The notes beneath the pieces are model-generated. The model worked only from the letters and a program-made list of their open reading frames with translations, did no database searches and was not told the DNA's origin. Positions 1-7,450 of a stretch of DNA of 57,984 nt are shown here, in pieces. Each line of letters opens with the position of its first letter. Position 1 is the stretch's first letter. Source of the stretch: Deltaproteobacteria bacterium (GTDB taxonomy: Bacteria; Desulfobacterota; Deferrimicrobia; Deferrimicrobiales; Deferrimicrobiaceae); contig JACRCO010000088.1 in NCBI GenBank assembly GCA_016218975.1, forward strand, positions 1-57,984, read 5' to 3'. Position numbers and translations under genes: made by a program.

Positions 1-109
1 AATTTCTGGAAGGGTGGTACAATCCGCATCGCCGTCACTCCGGGGCGGGAAATCTCTCTCCCATGGAGTACGAAAGACAACATGCCGTCAACGCTTGAGA
101 CTCAAGTGC

Positions 110-622
110 TCAACCGTCCACCAAACCGGGGGAACTCCACTGCTGGATAAACGGCATGGCGTTGACATCAAACCTCTCGCCGAAAATGTGTGCCGGGAAT
201 GTGGCCTTGCAGGTGATGAACTGGCTACTTAGAGACTGTATCGGTGGCGTCAAAATCGTCCGCCCGACCCGCTGGAGGTCGGTAGGTCTCAAGATCACAA
301 ATCCAAGATAACTCTTCCTATACTTCGAAAACCCGATACGCGTCCGTGGCGGAATGGCGCGCGAAAAAAAATGGATGCGAATACAGCGATGCGGATACCG
401 CTTGAATGATTTGCTGTAGAATGCGGCAAATTCGTCCTGGTAGTCCTTGTCAACGTAGTCCTCTTCGAAAACAGCCGATTTGCAATTCAGAGGAGGACTC
501 TTGAGCTGATTCAAAATAGTTACTATTGGCGTTAGATTACCGCTGTATGGTAATACGGCATTTACTAGGCGCCGATCGAATTCTTGTGTGGCGAATTCGG
601 TTATCCTAAAAGCCTTCTTCAT
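110..622 (-). pseudogene. N-terminal fragment of an uncharacterised protein, 3' part lost
   Basis: This open frame reads as the first ~150 residues of an uncharacterised bacterial protein. The best preserved block is EEDYVDKDYQDEFAAFY (about residues 54-70), followed by YLGFVILRPT and RVGRTIL (about 105-122). After MPFIQQ (about residue 160) the frame runs into WSSPGLVDG and a stop. From memory, full-length relatives continue beyond this point, so a frameshift or rearrangement is likely; the downstream 110 bases are broken in all three frames. The ATG at 622 lies right next to a terminator hairpin (630-667) and has no Shine-Dalgarno sequence, which also argues against an active gene. Function unknown. 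Confidence 0.5.
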
Positions 623-629
623 GGTAAGA

Positions 630-667
630 AAAAGCCGCTGGCTCTCAACCTGAAGCCAGCGGCTTTT
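630..667 (-). terminator. Intrinsic terminator downstream of the 62-residue gene
   Basis: A 14-bp perfect inverted repeat, AAAAGCCGCTGGCT at 630-643 and its complement at 654-667, surrounds a ~10-nt loop. On the minus strand the stem is followed by TTTTTCTT. It lies 33 bp beyond the stop of the small gene at 701-889. The T-rich flanks on both sides make it potentially bidirectional. Confidence 0.85.
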
Positions 668-700
668 GACCCCTTTCCGAGCCTTGGGTTTGATTCTTAG

Positions 701-889
701 TTACAGAAGCACCTGGTGCGCGGCCGCCTCCCGCGACTTAGCACGAGCATGCTCGTAGGCATCGACGTCCTTAGAAACGTTCTGAACCAGTTGAGTCCAA
801 ACGTGCGCCAAGTCGACGTCTTCCCACAATTTTTGGAGATCCTTCGGGGAGATGGGTTTCTTCTTTTTCCTCTTCGTACCGGACTTCAT
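701..889 (-). CDS. Small Lys-rich hypothetical protein (62 aa)
   Basis: The frame is open further upstream, but the start is placed at the ATG at 889 because AAGGAGGAGGG lies directly in front of it. The product begins MKSGTKRKKKKPISPKDLQKLW: a basic N-terminal stretch (KRKKKK at residues 6-11), then a probably helical acidic segment (LWEDVDLAHVWTQLVQ) and a C-terminus rich in Ala and Arg. No signal peptide or membrane segment is seen and no family is recognised. The strong ribosome-binding site and the clean terminator 33 bp downstream make it a credible expressed gene. It could be a small nucleic-acid-binding protein, but that rests on charge alone. Confidence 0.55.
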   Translation of the reverse strand: MKSGTKRKKKKPISPKDLQKLWEDVDLAHVWTQLVQNVSKDVDAYEHARAKSREAAAHQVLL

Positions 890-980
890 CCCTCCTCCTT
901 TCCACCTTTCCACTTCAAACCGATGCCCTGTCGCGACCCTTCGCAGTATCAGGATGCCTTCCGCCAGTCGGGAGCGCCAC

Positions 981-1008
981 GCATAACACAATTTATCGGC
1001 GTTGGCAA
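981..1008 (-). promoter_or_regulatory. Possible promoter of the 62-residue gene
   Basis: On the minus strand TTGCCA is followed by a 16-bp spacer and TTATGC, about 90 bp upstream of the ATG at 889. The -10 box is poor, so this is tentative. Confidence 0.3.
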
Positions 1009-1027
1009 CTTTTTCTTCAACCGGAAG

Positions 1028-1053
1028 ACACTCTTACACTTCGGTAAGAGTGT
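1028..1053. promoter_or_regulatory. Perfect 10-bp inverted repeat, possible operator
   Basis: ACACTCTTAC and GTAAGAGTGT flank the 6-nt loop ACTTCG. No T-run follows on either strand, so it is not a standard terminator. It lies ~20 bp upstream of the promoter-like pair in front of the 62-residue gene and could be a protein-binding site or an RNA hairpin. Confidence 0.4.
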
Positions 1054-1451
1054 GCCCGGACTGCGTCCGTTTAGCAATCATTCGTTCATGAATCGAATAA
1101 TGCACAGGTGCGAGGCTTCGGAAGGAAGACTGTCTCTTCGCAGGACATAGCAGGGAGACTCCATATATAGTACGACGCCCCATGGGTTCCCACAACACCT
1201 TGATACACGGTCCTGTCTCGGTCGTCAAGAGGCAATTTATTATGGTATCCCGCACGTTTGCCCATCTGGCCAAAAAATAGCCCGAGGCGTACGGTGAGGC
1301 ACGGCTAAGAATCCCTGGTGAACAAGCTATACCCCATCTCGGCCGATTCGTGGTTCCCCCATCCTCGCAGAGCCTTGCCTTCCTGTCGTTTAGACGAGCA
1401 TTATGACAAGAAGTTCCCGAATTATCTGGTGAACGTAAACCTATTGTTGAT

Positions 1452-1993
1452 TTATTCCGCCTCGTTGAGCCGTTCCCGGTATTGGACGAAGACTCACTCT
1501 TCGGGAATCGCCCCCTCTTTGTTGACGATGATCATGAAGGCCTTTGTCTGGCACTTCCTCCCAACCGGCACCGCACGCCATATTCCAAGGCCCGCTTGAA
1601 CTCAAATCGAGGGTAATAGTCGTGATGGCCCAGCACAACCACGAACGAGCACACCGCGCTCGGCATTCGGACAAACCATTTCCTCCACAAGCCCGGGAGC
1701 CGATTCCCTTAGTCTTGGAGCGAAGGTGGAACGGCCATCGGTCCAAACCCCATCCCGTTGTGCTCTCTCACCTCCGACTCAAGGACAACGGGGCTGAAGA
1801 GGACTTTGCTCACGACGCGCTCATCCGGAACGGCGACCAAGGAGAGCAGACGGACGCAGGAGACGCGAAGTCTGTCGACGACCTCAGCCTCCATGAGCTG
1901 GCCGAACGCGTCCTCGTTCTGACAGCGGACGGCCAGGATATGGAGGTTTGTCCCTGCCAAGATCACGAGCGCGGAATCCTCTCAAAGAAAGCA
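1452..1993 (-). pseudogene. Frameshifted GNAT acetyltransferase (YhbS type)
   Basis: Pieces of one N-acetyltransferase lie in order but in different minus-strand frames. The first piece reads NEDAFGQLMEAEVVDRLR, then LLSLVAVPDERVV and LFSPVVLE up to GFGPMAV, which match the N-terminal half and acetyl-CoA-binding approach of YhbS-like (COG3153) enzymes. A shifted frame then reads VVVLGHHDYYPRFEFKRALE, the typical GHPxYYPRFGF block. A third frame reads KAFMIIVNKEGAIPEE, an in-frame TGA, then VFVQYRERLNEAE and the final TAA at 1452-1454. At least two frameshifts and one stop mean it cannot make the enzyme. The 5' boundary is approximate. The decay fits the accessory nature of the region left of the tRNA-Leu gene. 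Confidence 0.7.
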
Positions 1994-2063
1994 TCCGCGA
2001 GCCACTTTTGAGCCAGTCGGCCCGTTATTACTAATAAAGGGAACCTGGCGCGAAGCCATCATC

Positions 2064-2114
2064 GGGGACATTCCTGCACTTTCTTATTCCGGGATGCGGG
2101 AGAGGAGTGTCCCC
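2064..2114. repeat. REP-like inverted repeat
   Basis: GGGGACATTCCT at 2064 and AGGAGTGTCCCC ending at 2114 are complementary at 11 of 12 positions around a 27-bp loop. Sequences with GGGGACATTCC/GGAATGTCCCC ends resemble REP palindromes mobilised by Y1 (IS200-like) transposases. No transposase gene is present here. Confidence 0.5.
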
Positions 2115-2123
2115 GCCCGGCGA

Positions 2124-2275
2124 TGGTGCCGAAGGGGGGACTCGACCGGCTCGCGCTCGGGCATCCATGCCCTCGCTCCGCCGGCGGCCGCGGCGCCTGA
2201 CGCGGCCATCCGTGGCCGCTTTTCCTCCCTTTTCGGTCGCCGGCGCCTTGGAGTTCGAGTCCCCGCAGAGCACCA
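2124..2275. repeat. Fold-back unit 1 carrying a tRNA-Leu 3' end
   Basis: This 152-bp unit is about 85-90% identical by eye to the unit at 2327-2477. Read on the minus strand it ends in the last 22 bases of the neighbouring tRNA-Leu (half T-loop, T-stem strand, acceptor strand and CCA). Its ends are inverted: TGGTGC-N-GGGGACTCGA against TCGAGTCCCC-N-GCACCA. Inside are the hairpins GGGCAT-CC-ATGCCC and GCGGCCA-TCCG-TGGCCGC. It does not encode a tRNA, because the D and anticodon arms are absent. Confidence 0.8.
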
Positions 2276-2326
2276 GTCGAAAAAAAAGGCGCCCAACTCT
2301 TCGCTGAGCGCCTTCAAAGTTTCGAC
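2276..2326 (-). terminator. 51-bp spacer with intrinsic terminator
   Basis: An inner stem AAGGCGC/GCGCCTT (2286-2292 with 2308-2314) is followed on the minus strand by eight T residues. The spacer is itself bounded by GTCGAAA and TTTCGAC, which join the flanking GCACCA/TGGTGC to make a 13-bp outer inverted repeat. Confidence 0.75.
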
Positions 2327-2477
2327 TGGTGCCGAAGGGGGGACTCGACCGGCTCGCGCTCGGGCATCCATGCCCTCGCTCCGCCGGCGGCCGCGGCGCC
2401 TGACGCCGCCATCCATGGCGGCTTTTCCTCGCTTCTCGCTCGGCGGCGCCTTGGAGTTCGAGTCCCCATAAGCACCA
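2327..2477. repeat. Fold-back unit 2 carrying a tRNA-Leu 3' end
   Basis: This is the second 151-bp copy, with the same ends and the same 22-base tRNA-Leu 3' segment as unit 1. Its inner hairpin is GCCGCCA-TCCA-TGGCGGC. Compared with unit 1, the third base of one arm (G to C) and its partner (C to G) have both changed, so pairing is kept. The other fold-back end differs (ATAAGCACCA here, GCAGAGCACCA in unit 1). The repeat period is 202-203 bp. Confidence 0.8.
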
Positions 2478-2528
2478 GAAAATGAAAAAGGGAGCCTCGG
2501 TTTCAAGCCGAGCTCCCATGACATTTTC
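2478..2528 (-). terminator. tRNA-Leu terminator (51-bp spacer)
   Basis: Directly after the encoded CCA of tRNA-Leu, the minus strand has a GGGAGC...GCTCCC-type stem with inner CTCGG/CCGAG pairing, followed by TTTTTC. GAAAATG and CATTTTC bound the spacer and extend the flanking GCACCA/TGGTGC into a 13-bp outer repeat. Its length equals that of the spacer at 2276-2326. Confidence 0.8.
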
Positions 2529-2614
<86 letters not shown>

Positions 2615-2629
2615 ACGCGAGGAAAAATA

Positions 2630-2658
2630 ATGTTATCCGCCCTGCACACGAAAATCAA
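2630..2658 (-). promoter_or_regulatory. Promoter of tRNA-Leu
   Basis: On the minus strand TTGATT, a 17-bp spacer and TAACAT form a sigma-70-type promoter. The expected start is about 8 bases before the mature tRNA 5' end at 2614. Confidence 0.7.
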
Positions 2659-2756
2659 TAGCCGGTAGATATGGATGCACAACATGCTTCCAAAATCCGT
2701 CCCGGCGCATTATCCTTTCTAATTATCCTTTTCCCGGGGGGGAGGGTATTTCCCAG

Positions 2757-4589
2757 ATGGACACGAACGGAAATGAAGTGAAGCACACCGGTCTTTACCG
2801 CAACACCGTCAGTTTCTTCGGAGCCCTGATCTCGGCGGGCAGCGTCCTGTTGATGGTATTTGCGTTCGCCCTCGACATCAGCATGAAACGCCCGAGCCCA
2901 TACATCGGGATATTCACTTACATGGTGTTCCCCGCCATATTCTCGGTGGGCGCGATTCTCTTCCTGTACGGCATGCGGAGGGAGAGCATCAGGCGGCGGC
3001 GGGCGCAGACCGACGAGGCGCTTCCATACCCGCGCGTGGACCTGAACGACCCCGTCCACCGCAGATGGTTCAGCTATATCGTTATGGGCGGGACGTTCCT
3101 CGCCATCCTGATGGCGTTCATAACCTACAACGCCTTCCTTTACTCCGAGTCCGTCTCGTTCTGCGGAACGCTCTGCCACACGGTGATGAAGCCCGAATAC
3201 GAGGCGTACAAGGCGTCGCCTCATGCAAAGGTAAGCTGCGTGGACTGCCACGTCGGGCACGGCGCGTCCTGGTACGTGAAGGCCAAGCTGTCCGGCGCGC
3301 GGCAGGTCCTTGCCGTCCTCATGAAGAGTTATCCGACTCCGATCCCAACGCCCATCGAAAACCTGCGCCCGGCCCGCGAGACGTGCGAGGAGTGCCACTG
3401 GCCCGCGAAGTTCTTCGGGACCCAGCTCATGCAGATCCCGCATTTCCGATACGACGAGAAGAACACGCCCGAGCAGATCAGCATCGGGGTCAAAACGGGC
3501 GGCGGCAGTTCGGCGTTGGGCGGAACCGCCGGGATCCACTGGCACATGCTCATCGAGAACAAGGTCCAGTACGTGGCCATCGACCGGCAGAAGCAGGAGA
3601 TCCCGCGCATCGAGGTTCGCCATACAGGCGGACGCGTGGAGGAGTACACGAGCCTCGATTACAAGGGGACCGAGGAGCAGCTCCGCTCGCTGCCCAGGGA
3701 CGAAATGGACTGCATGGACTGCCACAACAGGCCGACGCACAACTTCGACCCGCCCGAGACGGCGGTGGACCGCGCGATGACTACGGGACTGATATCGCGC
3801 ACGCTGCCCTGGGTCAAGAAAGTGGTGGTGGACGCCCTCGTCCGAGAATATCCCTCGCAGGAAAAGGCCCGCGAAGGGATCTTGTCGGAGATCGGGGATT
3901 TCTACGCGAAGCGTTACCCGGCCGTCTACAAGACTCGCGCCGCGGATATCGAAAGGGCCGTCTCCACCGCCGTGTCGATATACAACCGAAGCGTCTTCCC
4001 GGAAATGAAGGTCAACTGGAAGACTTACCCGTCCAACATCGGGCACCGGAACTGGCCCGGTTGCTTCCGATGCCACGACGGCCGTCACGTCTCGAAAACC
4101 GGGAAAGTCCTGACCATGGAGTGCAGCGTCTGCCATACGCAGCCCGCGCGGTCGCAGCTCATGCCCATAGGAACCGTCGTAACCGCGAGCAAGATGTCAT
4201 GGCACCCGATCGAGCTGGCCGGCAAGCATAGCCGGATACTGTGCAACCGTTGCCACTCTGCGGGATATCGCCCGCCTGCGGATTGCGCCGAGTGCCACAA
4301 GATCGACGCGAAGGCGCCGATGATGAAGTCGATGAAGTGCGCCGAGTGCCACACCAAGGGTTTCGAGGCCAAGCCCGTCGCCGAGTGCAAGGACTGCCAC
4401 GATTCCATTTCGGGCCTGCATCAGAAGGGGGGGCATTCGGAGTCCGCGTGCACGGATTGCCACAAGCCTCATTCATGGTCGATCAAGGGGCGGGAGCTTT
4501 GCCTCGAATGCCACAGCGACATGAAGGAACACAACAAGGCCGCCGGGGTCTGCACGAAGTGCCACGATTTCCGGGGGAAGAAGAAATAG
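2757..4589 (+). CDS. NapC/NirT-type multihaem c-type cytochrome (13 haem sites)
   Basis: This 610-residue membrane-anchored periplasmic cytochrome has three hydrophobic segments (about residues 19-41, 48-72 and 106-126) before the haem domain. The first site, CGTLCH followed by VM, is a CX3CH variant. It is followed by twelve CXXCH sites: CVDCH, CEECH, CMDCH, CFRCH, CSVCH, CNRCH, CAECH twice, CKDCH, CTDCH, CLECH and CTKCH. The N-terminal part matches NapC/NirT/NrfH quinol dehydrogenases; the C-terminal ~200 residues are a dense haem array. It probably takes electrons from menaquinol and passes them to periplasmic acceptors; the final acceptor is not shown. GGGGGGAGGG upstream supports the ATG. 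No cytochrome-maturation or reductase genes are adjacent, so it looks like a single-gene unit. Confidence 0.9.
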   Translation: MDTNGNEVKHTGLYRNTVSFFGALISAGSVLLMVFAFALDISMKRPSPYIGIFTYMVFPAIFSVGAILFLYGMRRESIRRRRAQTDEALPYPRVDLNDPVHRRWFSYIVMGGTFLAILMAFITYNAFLYSESVSFCGTLCHTVMKPEYEAYKASPHAKVSCVDCHVGHGASWYVKAKLSGARQVLAVLMKSYPTPIPTPIENLRPARETCEECHWPAKFFGTQLMQIPHFRYDEKNTPEQISIGVKTGGGSSALGGTAGIHWHMLIENKVQYVAIDRQKQEIPRIEVRHTGGRVEEYTSLDYKGTEEQLRSLPRDEMDCMDCHNRPTHNFDPPETAVDRAMTTGLISRTLPWVKKVVVDALVREYPSQEKAREGILSEIGDFYAKRYPAVYKTRAADIERAVSTAVSIYNRSVFPEMKVNWKTYPSNIGHRNWPGCFRCHDGRHVSKTGKVLTMECSVCHTQPARSQLMPIGTVVTASKMSWHPIELAGKHSRILCNRCHSAGYRPPADCAECHKIDAKAPMMKSMKCAECHTKGFEAKPVAECKDCHDSISGLHQKGGHSESACTDCHKPHSWSIKGRELCLECHSDMKEHNKAAGVCTKCHDFRGKKK

Positions 4590-4623
4590 ACGGGCGATAC
4601 GGGGACAGGGGGATGATGCGTGC

Positions 4624-4645
4624 AGCGGGAAGGAGCTTGCCCGCT
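4624..4645. terminator. Weak inverted repeat between convergent genes
   Basis: AGCGGG and CCCGCT around a 10-nt loop lie between the cytochrome stop and the dinB stop. No strong T-run is present, so terminator function is uncertain. Confidence 0.3.
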
Positions 4646-4647
4646 CT

Positions 4648-5892
4648 CTAACGGTCGAGAAGTTTCGCGGGGCGGATCCCCTTGTCTCCGAACTTCTCCC
4701 GGATCCTGTCCACCGCCCGGTTGAGCTTTTCCTTCTTTTCACTCGAAGGTTGCGGCGGCGCAGACTCCTGCCGGCTCGAGCCGTCTCTTCCCCCCTGCGG
4801 TCCGCCGAAGAGGGTCAGTTGTTCATGCTTGCCGCCGGACCTGTTCTCCTCGTCTCCCGAAAGCCGGGAAAGTGAAATGCCGAGCAGCCGTACCGGCCGT
4901 TTCCCCGCCTCGGTCTTTCCGAGCAGCGGCAGGACGCTCCGGTAGATTTCTGCCCCGTCGTCGGTCGCCCGGTCCCTCGTCACGCTACGCGTGACGAGGG
5001 TAAAATCGCAGTACTTCACCTTCAGCGTGATCGTTTTACCTTTCGCTTCATGGCGCCGCAACCGTGATGCTACCCGTGTTGCGAGGGAAAACAGCTCATT
5101 TTCAATGGACCCGATGTCGACCAGGTCTTCCGGGTACGTTTCCTCGTGCCCCACGGATTTCGCTTCAACCTCCGGTTCCACCTCGCGGTCGTCGATTCCC
5201 TGGGCCAGCAAGTGCAACTGTGCGCCGTGCATTCCGAACTTCCTTGCAAGCGTCTCCCTCGGGATGCGGCTCAACTCTCCTATGGTCCGGACGCCCATCC
5301 GGTGAAACGCCTCCCCGGTGACCTTCCCCACTCCCCAGAGCTTTTCCACCGGGAGGGGCGCAAGGAACGCCTTTTCCTTTCCGGAAGGGACGACGGTGAG
5401 GCCGTCGGGCTTGTTCATGTCGGAGGCTATCTTCGCAAGCAGCTTGTTGGATGCGACGCCCGCCGAGACGGTGAGCCCCGTCTCCTCGCGGACGGATGAG
5501 CGGATCTTCCCTGCGATTTCCACCGGCGTTCCGAACAGGCGGACTGAGTCCGTCACGTCCAGGAACGCCTCGTCTATGGAAAGGGCCTCGACGAGAGGGG
5601 TGAATCTCCGGTAGACGTCGAACACCATGCCGGAAAACTCCTTGTATCGTTCCATGCGCAGCGAAAGAAAGATGCCTTGCGGGCACAGACGCCTGGCGGT
5701 CGCCGTGGGCTGGGCCGAATGGACCCCGAATTTCCTCGCTTCGTAGGAAGCGGCGCAGACGACCCCCCTCCTCTCGCTGCCGCCGACGATGACCGGTTTC
5801 CCTTTCAGGGAAGGATCGTCCAGGGTCTCTACGGAAGCGTAGAATGCGTCCAGGTCCAGGTGGATTATGCGGCGCAGGCGGGAGGGAATCAC
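4648..5892 (-). CDS. dinB: DNA polymerase IV (Y-family, translesion)
   Basis: This 414-residue protein is a Y-family polymerase. The palm metal site is shown by HLDLDAFYASVE (D13/D15 region) and SIDEAFLD (D107, E108). The helix-hairpin-helix block LWGVGKVTGEAFHRMG and the little-finger domain follow. A C-terminal EQLTLFGG is a good beta-clamp-binding motif, and a charged tail follows it. The start is a GTG at 5892 and the upstream ribosome-binding site is weak. It begins 16 bp after lipA and is the last gene of the long minus-strand run, so it may be co-transcribed with metabolic genes rather than under its own SOS promoter; no LexA box was recognised upstream. Confidence 0.93.
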   Translation of the reverse strand: MIPSRLRRIIHLDLDAFYASVETLDDPSLKGKPVIVGGSERRGVVCAASYEARKFGVHSAQPTATARRLCPQGIFLSLRMERYKEFSGMVFDVYRRFTPLVEALSIDEAFLDVTDSVRLFGTPVEIAGKIRSSVREETGLTVSAGVASNKLLAKIASDMNKPDGLTVVPSGKEKAFLAPLPVEKLWGVGKVTGEAFHRMGVRTIGELSRIPRETLARKFGMHGAQLHLLAQGIDDREVEPEVEAKSVGHEETYPEDLVDIGSIENELFSLATRVASRLRRHEAKGKTITLKVKYCDFTLVTRSVTRDRATDDGAEIYRSVLPLLGKTEAGKRPVRLLGISLSRLSGDEENRSGGKHEQLTLFGGPQGGRDGSSRQESAPPQPSSEKKEKLNRAVDRIREKFGDKGIRPAKLLDR

Positions 5893-5908
5893 GGGAGGAC
5901 CTGGCCTT

Positions 5909-6766
5909 TCACATGTCGGTCCCCGCCTTGTAGGAGCTGCGCACTAGCGGGCCCGACGCTACTCGTGAGAACCCCATTTTTTTCGCCGTCTCGGCATAAT
6001 CGCGAAACGCTTCTATCGGCAGGTATTCCTTCGCCGGCGGATGGTTCCTGGACGGCGGAAGGTACTGGCCCAGCGTGACGGAGCGGGCCCCCGCGGCATG
6101 GAGGTCCTCCAGGACGGAGTACACCTCTTCGCGGGTCTCGCCGAGCCCCACCATCAGCCCCGACTTCAATTCCATTCGCGGGGACATCATGTGCGCCCTT
6201 GCAAGAAGCTCCAGAGACCGGACGTATACCGCTCCCTTGCGAAACTCCGGGTAGAGGCGGGGAACGGTCTCCATGTTGTGGCCAAGGACGTTCGGCCGCG
6301 CCGATATCACTTTCCTCAGGGCATCCCAGTTTCCGCCGAAATCGGGGATCAGGAGCTCTACGGCGGAATCGGGCGCCCGTGTCCGGATCTCCTTCACAAC
6401 GGCCACGAACTGGGACGCTCCGCCGTCCGGAAGATCGTCGCGCGAAACGGAAGTCACGACTATGTGCTTCCACCCCAGTTCCACCGCCGCCCACGCGACT
6501 CTTCCCGGTTCGTACGGATCCGGTGGCGCGGGGATGCCCGCCCCCACGCTGCAGAAGGCGCATGCGCGCGTGCACGCCTCCCCCAGTATGAGCACCGTGG
6601 CGGTCCCTTCCTCCCAGCACTCGCCCATGTTGGGGCATCGCGCGTCCCGGCACACTGTGCGCAGACCGTAACGGCGCAGCACCTCGGCGACCTTCTCCAC
6701 TTTCTCGCCCGACGGGGCGCGCACCTTGAGCCACGGGGGACGCTGGGGAGGGATGGGGGCTTTCAT
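5909..6766 (-). CDS. lipA: Lipoyl synthase
   Basis: This radical-SAM enzyme inserts two sulfurs into protein-bound octanoyl groups to make lipoyl cofactors. The N-terminal auxiliary cluster cysteines are C39, C44 and C50 (CRDARCPNMGEC), and the radical-SAM triad is C65, C69, C72 (CTRACAFC). The C-terminal RSSYKAG supplies the conserved serine ligand. The length of 285 residues is usual. A longer frame exists upstream, but the ATG at 6766 is preferred because it overlaps the lipB stop (ATGA), indicating translational coupling. Its substrates, lipoyl-domain E2 proteins, are encoded upstream in the same run. Confidence 0.96.
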   Translation of the reverse strand: MKAPIPPQRPPWLKVRAPSGEKVEKVAEVLRRYGLRTVCRDARCPNMGECWEEGTATVLILGEACTRACAFCSVGAGIPAPPDPYEPGRVAWAAVELGWKHIVVTSVSRDDLPDGGASQFVAVVKEIRTRAPDSAVELLIPDFGGNWDALRKVISARPNVLGHNMETVPRLYPEFRKGAVYVRSLELLARAHMMSPRMELKSGLMVGLGETREEVYSVLEDLHAAGARSVTLGQYLPPSRNHPPAKEYLPIEAFRDYAETAKKMGFSRVASGPLVRSSYKAGTDM

Positions 6767-7389
6767 GAAAATCCCCGCAGGTGTTTTTCGCAGGCGAAAG
6801 CAACCGACTGCCGGATCGTATCCATGGGCAGATCCCTTCCGGCCACGTCCCTTATGGAAGTCGCCTCGCGCCCTTTCAATCCGCACAGGTGGATCCGCCG
6901 GAAATAGGAAAGGTCGGTATCCACGTTAAGTGCGAATCCGTGGTAGGTGACCCATCTTCGCACGCCGATCCCGATCGACGCGATTTTCCTGTCCTCCACC
7001 CATACTCCCGTCAGTCCTTCGATGCGGCGACCTCGAATGCCGAATTCCGACAGCGCCTCGATCAACGCACCTTCGACGCCGCGGACGAACCGGTGGACAT
7101 CGGGTTTCGACAGCCGGACTATCGGGTATCCGACCAGCTGTCCCGGCCCGTGATACGTTATGTCCCCGCCGCGGGAAACCCGTTCGACGGAAATCCCCTC
7201 GCGGTTCAGGGTTTCGGCGGAAACCAGCAGGTTGCTCTCGCTGCCGACCCGGCCGATCGTGTAGACATGCGGGTGCGTCAGGAGAAGGAGGGTGTCGGGG
7301 ATTTCGCCGGAAGCCCGCATCTCGACGCATTCCATTTGCACCTGCAGCGCCTTGCGGTATTCCAGGTGTCCGAGCCAGGACGATTCCAT
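6763..7389 (-). CDS. lipB: Octanoyl-ACP:protein octanoyltransferase
   Basis: LipB moves octanoate from acyl carrier protein to the lipoyl-domain lysine of E2 subunits. The signature RGGDITYHGPGQLVGYP is present, and the catalytic pair falls at K135 (DRKIAS) and C169 (HLCGLKG), the same numbers as in the E. coli enzyme when the start at 7389 is used. That start has GGAAGG five bases upstream; the 208-residue product has normal length. The gene lies 58 bp after the second E2 gene and overlaps lipA. The gap to E2 holds a REP-like arm (7404-7450). Confidence 0.95.
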   Translation of the reverse strand: MESSWLGHLEYRKALQVQMECVEMRASGEIPDTLLLLTHPHVYTIGRVGSESNLLVSAETLNREGISVERVSRGGDITYHGPGQLVGYPIVRLSKPDVHRFVRGVEGALIEALSEFGIRGRRIEGLTGVWVEDRKIASIGIGVRRWVTYHGFALNVDTDLSYFRRIHLCGLKGREATSIRDVAGRDLPMDTIRQSVAFACEKHLRGFS

Positions 7390-7403
7390 CCTCCCCTTCC
7401 ATA

Positions 7404-7450
7404 GACCGCATTTCTCACCATGCTTCTGCTGCGGCGGCGGATACGGGCTA
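7404..7450. repeat. Solo arm (type R) of the GCATTTCTCACC repeat family
   Basis: The sequence from GACCGCATTTCTCACCA through GCGGATACGGGC matches the right arm of the paired element at 26958-27054 at about 38 of 42 positions. It occupies the intergenic gap between the second E2 gene and lipB. Confidence 0.7.

Larger units (their letters stand above)
890..1451. other. Stretch without a recognisable gene
   Basis: Open frames here (for example minus strand 1034-1273) have no recognisable family, no good ribosome-binding site and atypical composition. The visible signals are a weak promoter-like pair (981-1008) and a perfect inverted repeat (1028-1053). The stretch lies between a broken acetyltransferase and a small gene and looks like decayed accessory DNA. 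Confidence 0.5.

Noticed and set aside
2124-2477. The fold-back units as additional tRNA genes
   Set aside because: They contain only the T-arm/acceptor 3' part; no D-arm or anticodon arm can be folded on either strand.
4648-5892. LexA-type SOS box in front of dinB
   Set aside because: The 16-bp gap to lipA and the region before it show no recognisable CTGT-N8-ACAG-type site.
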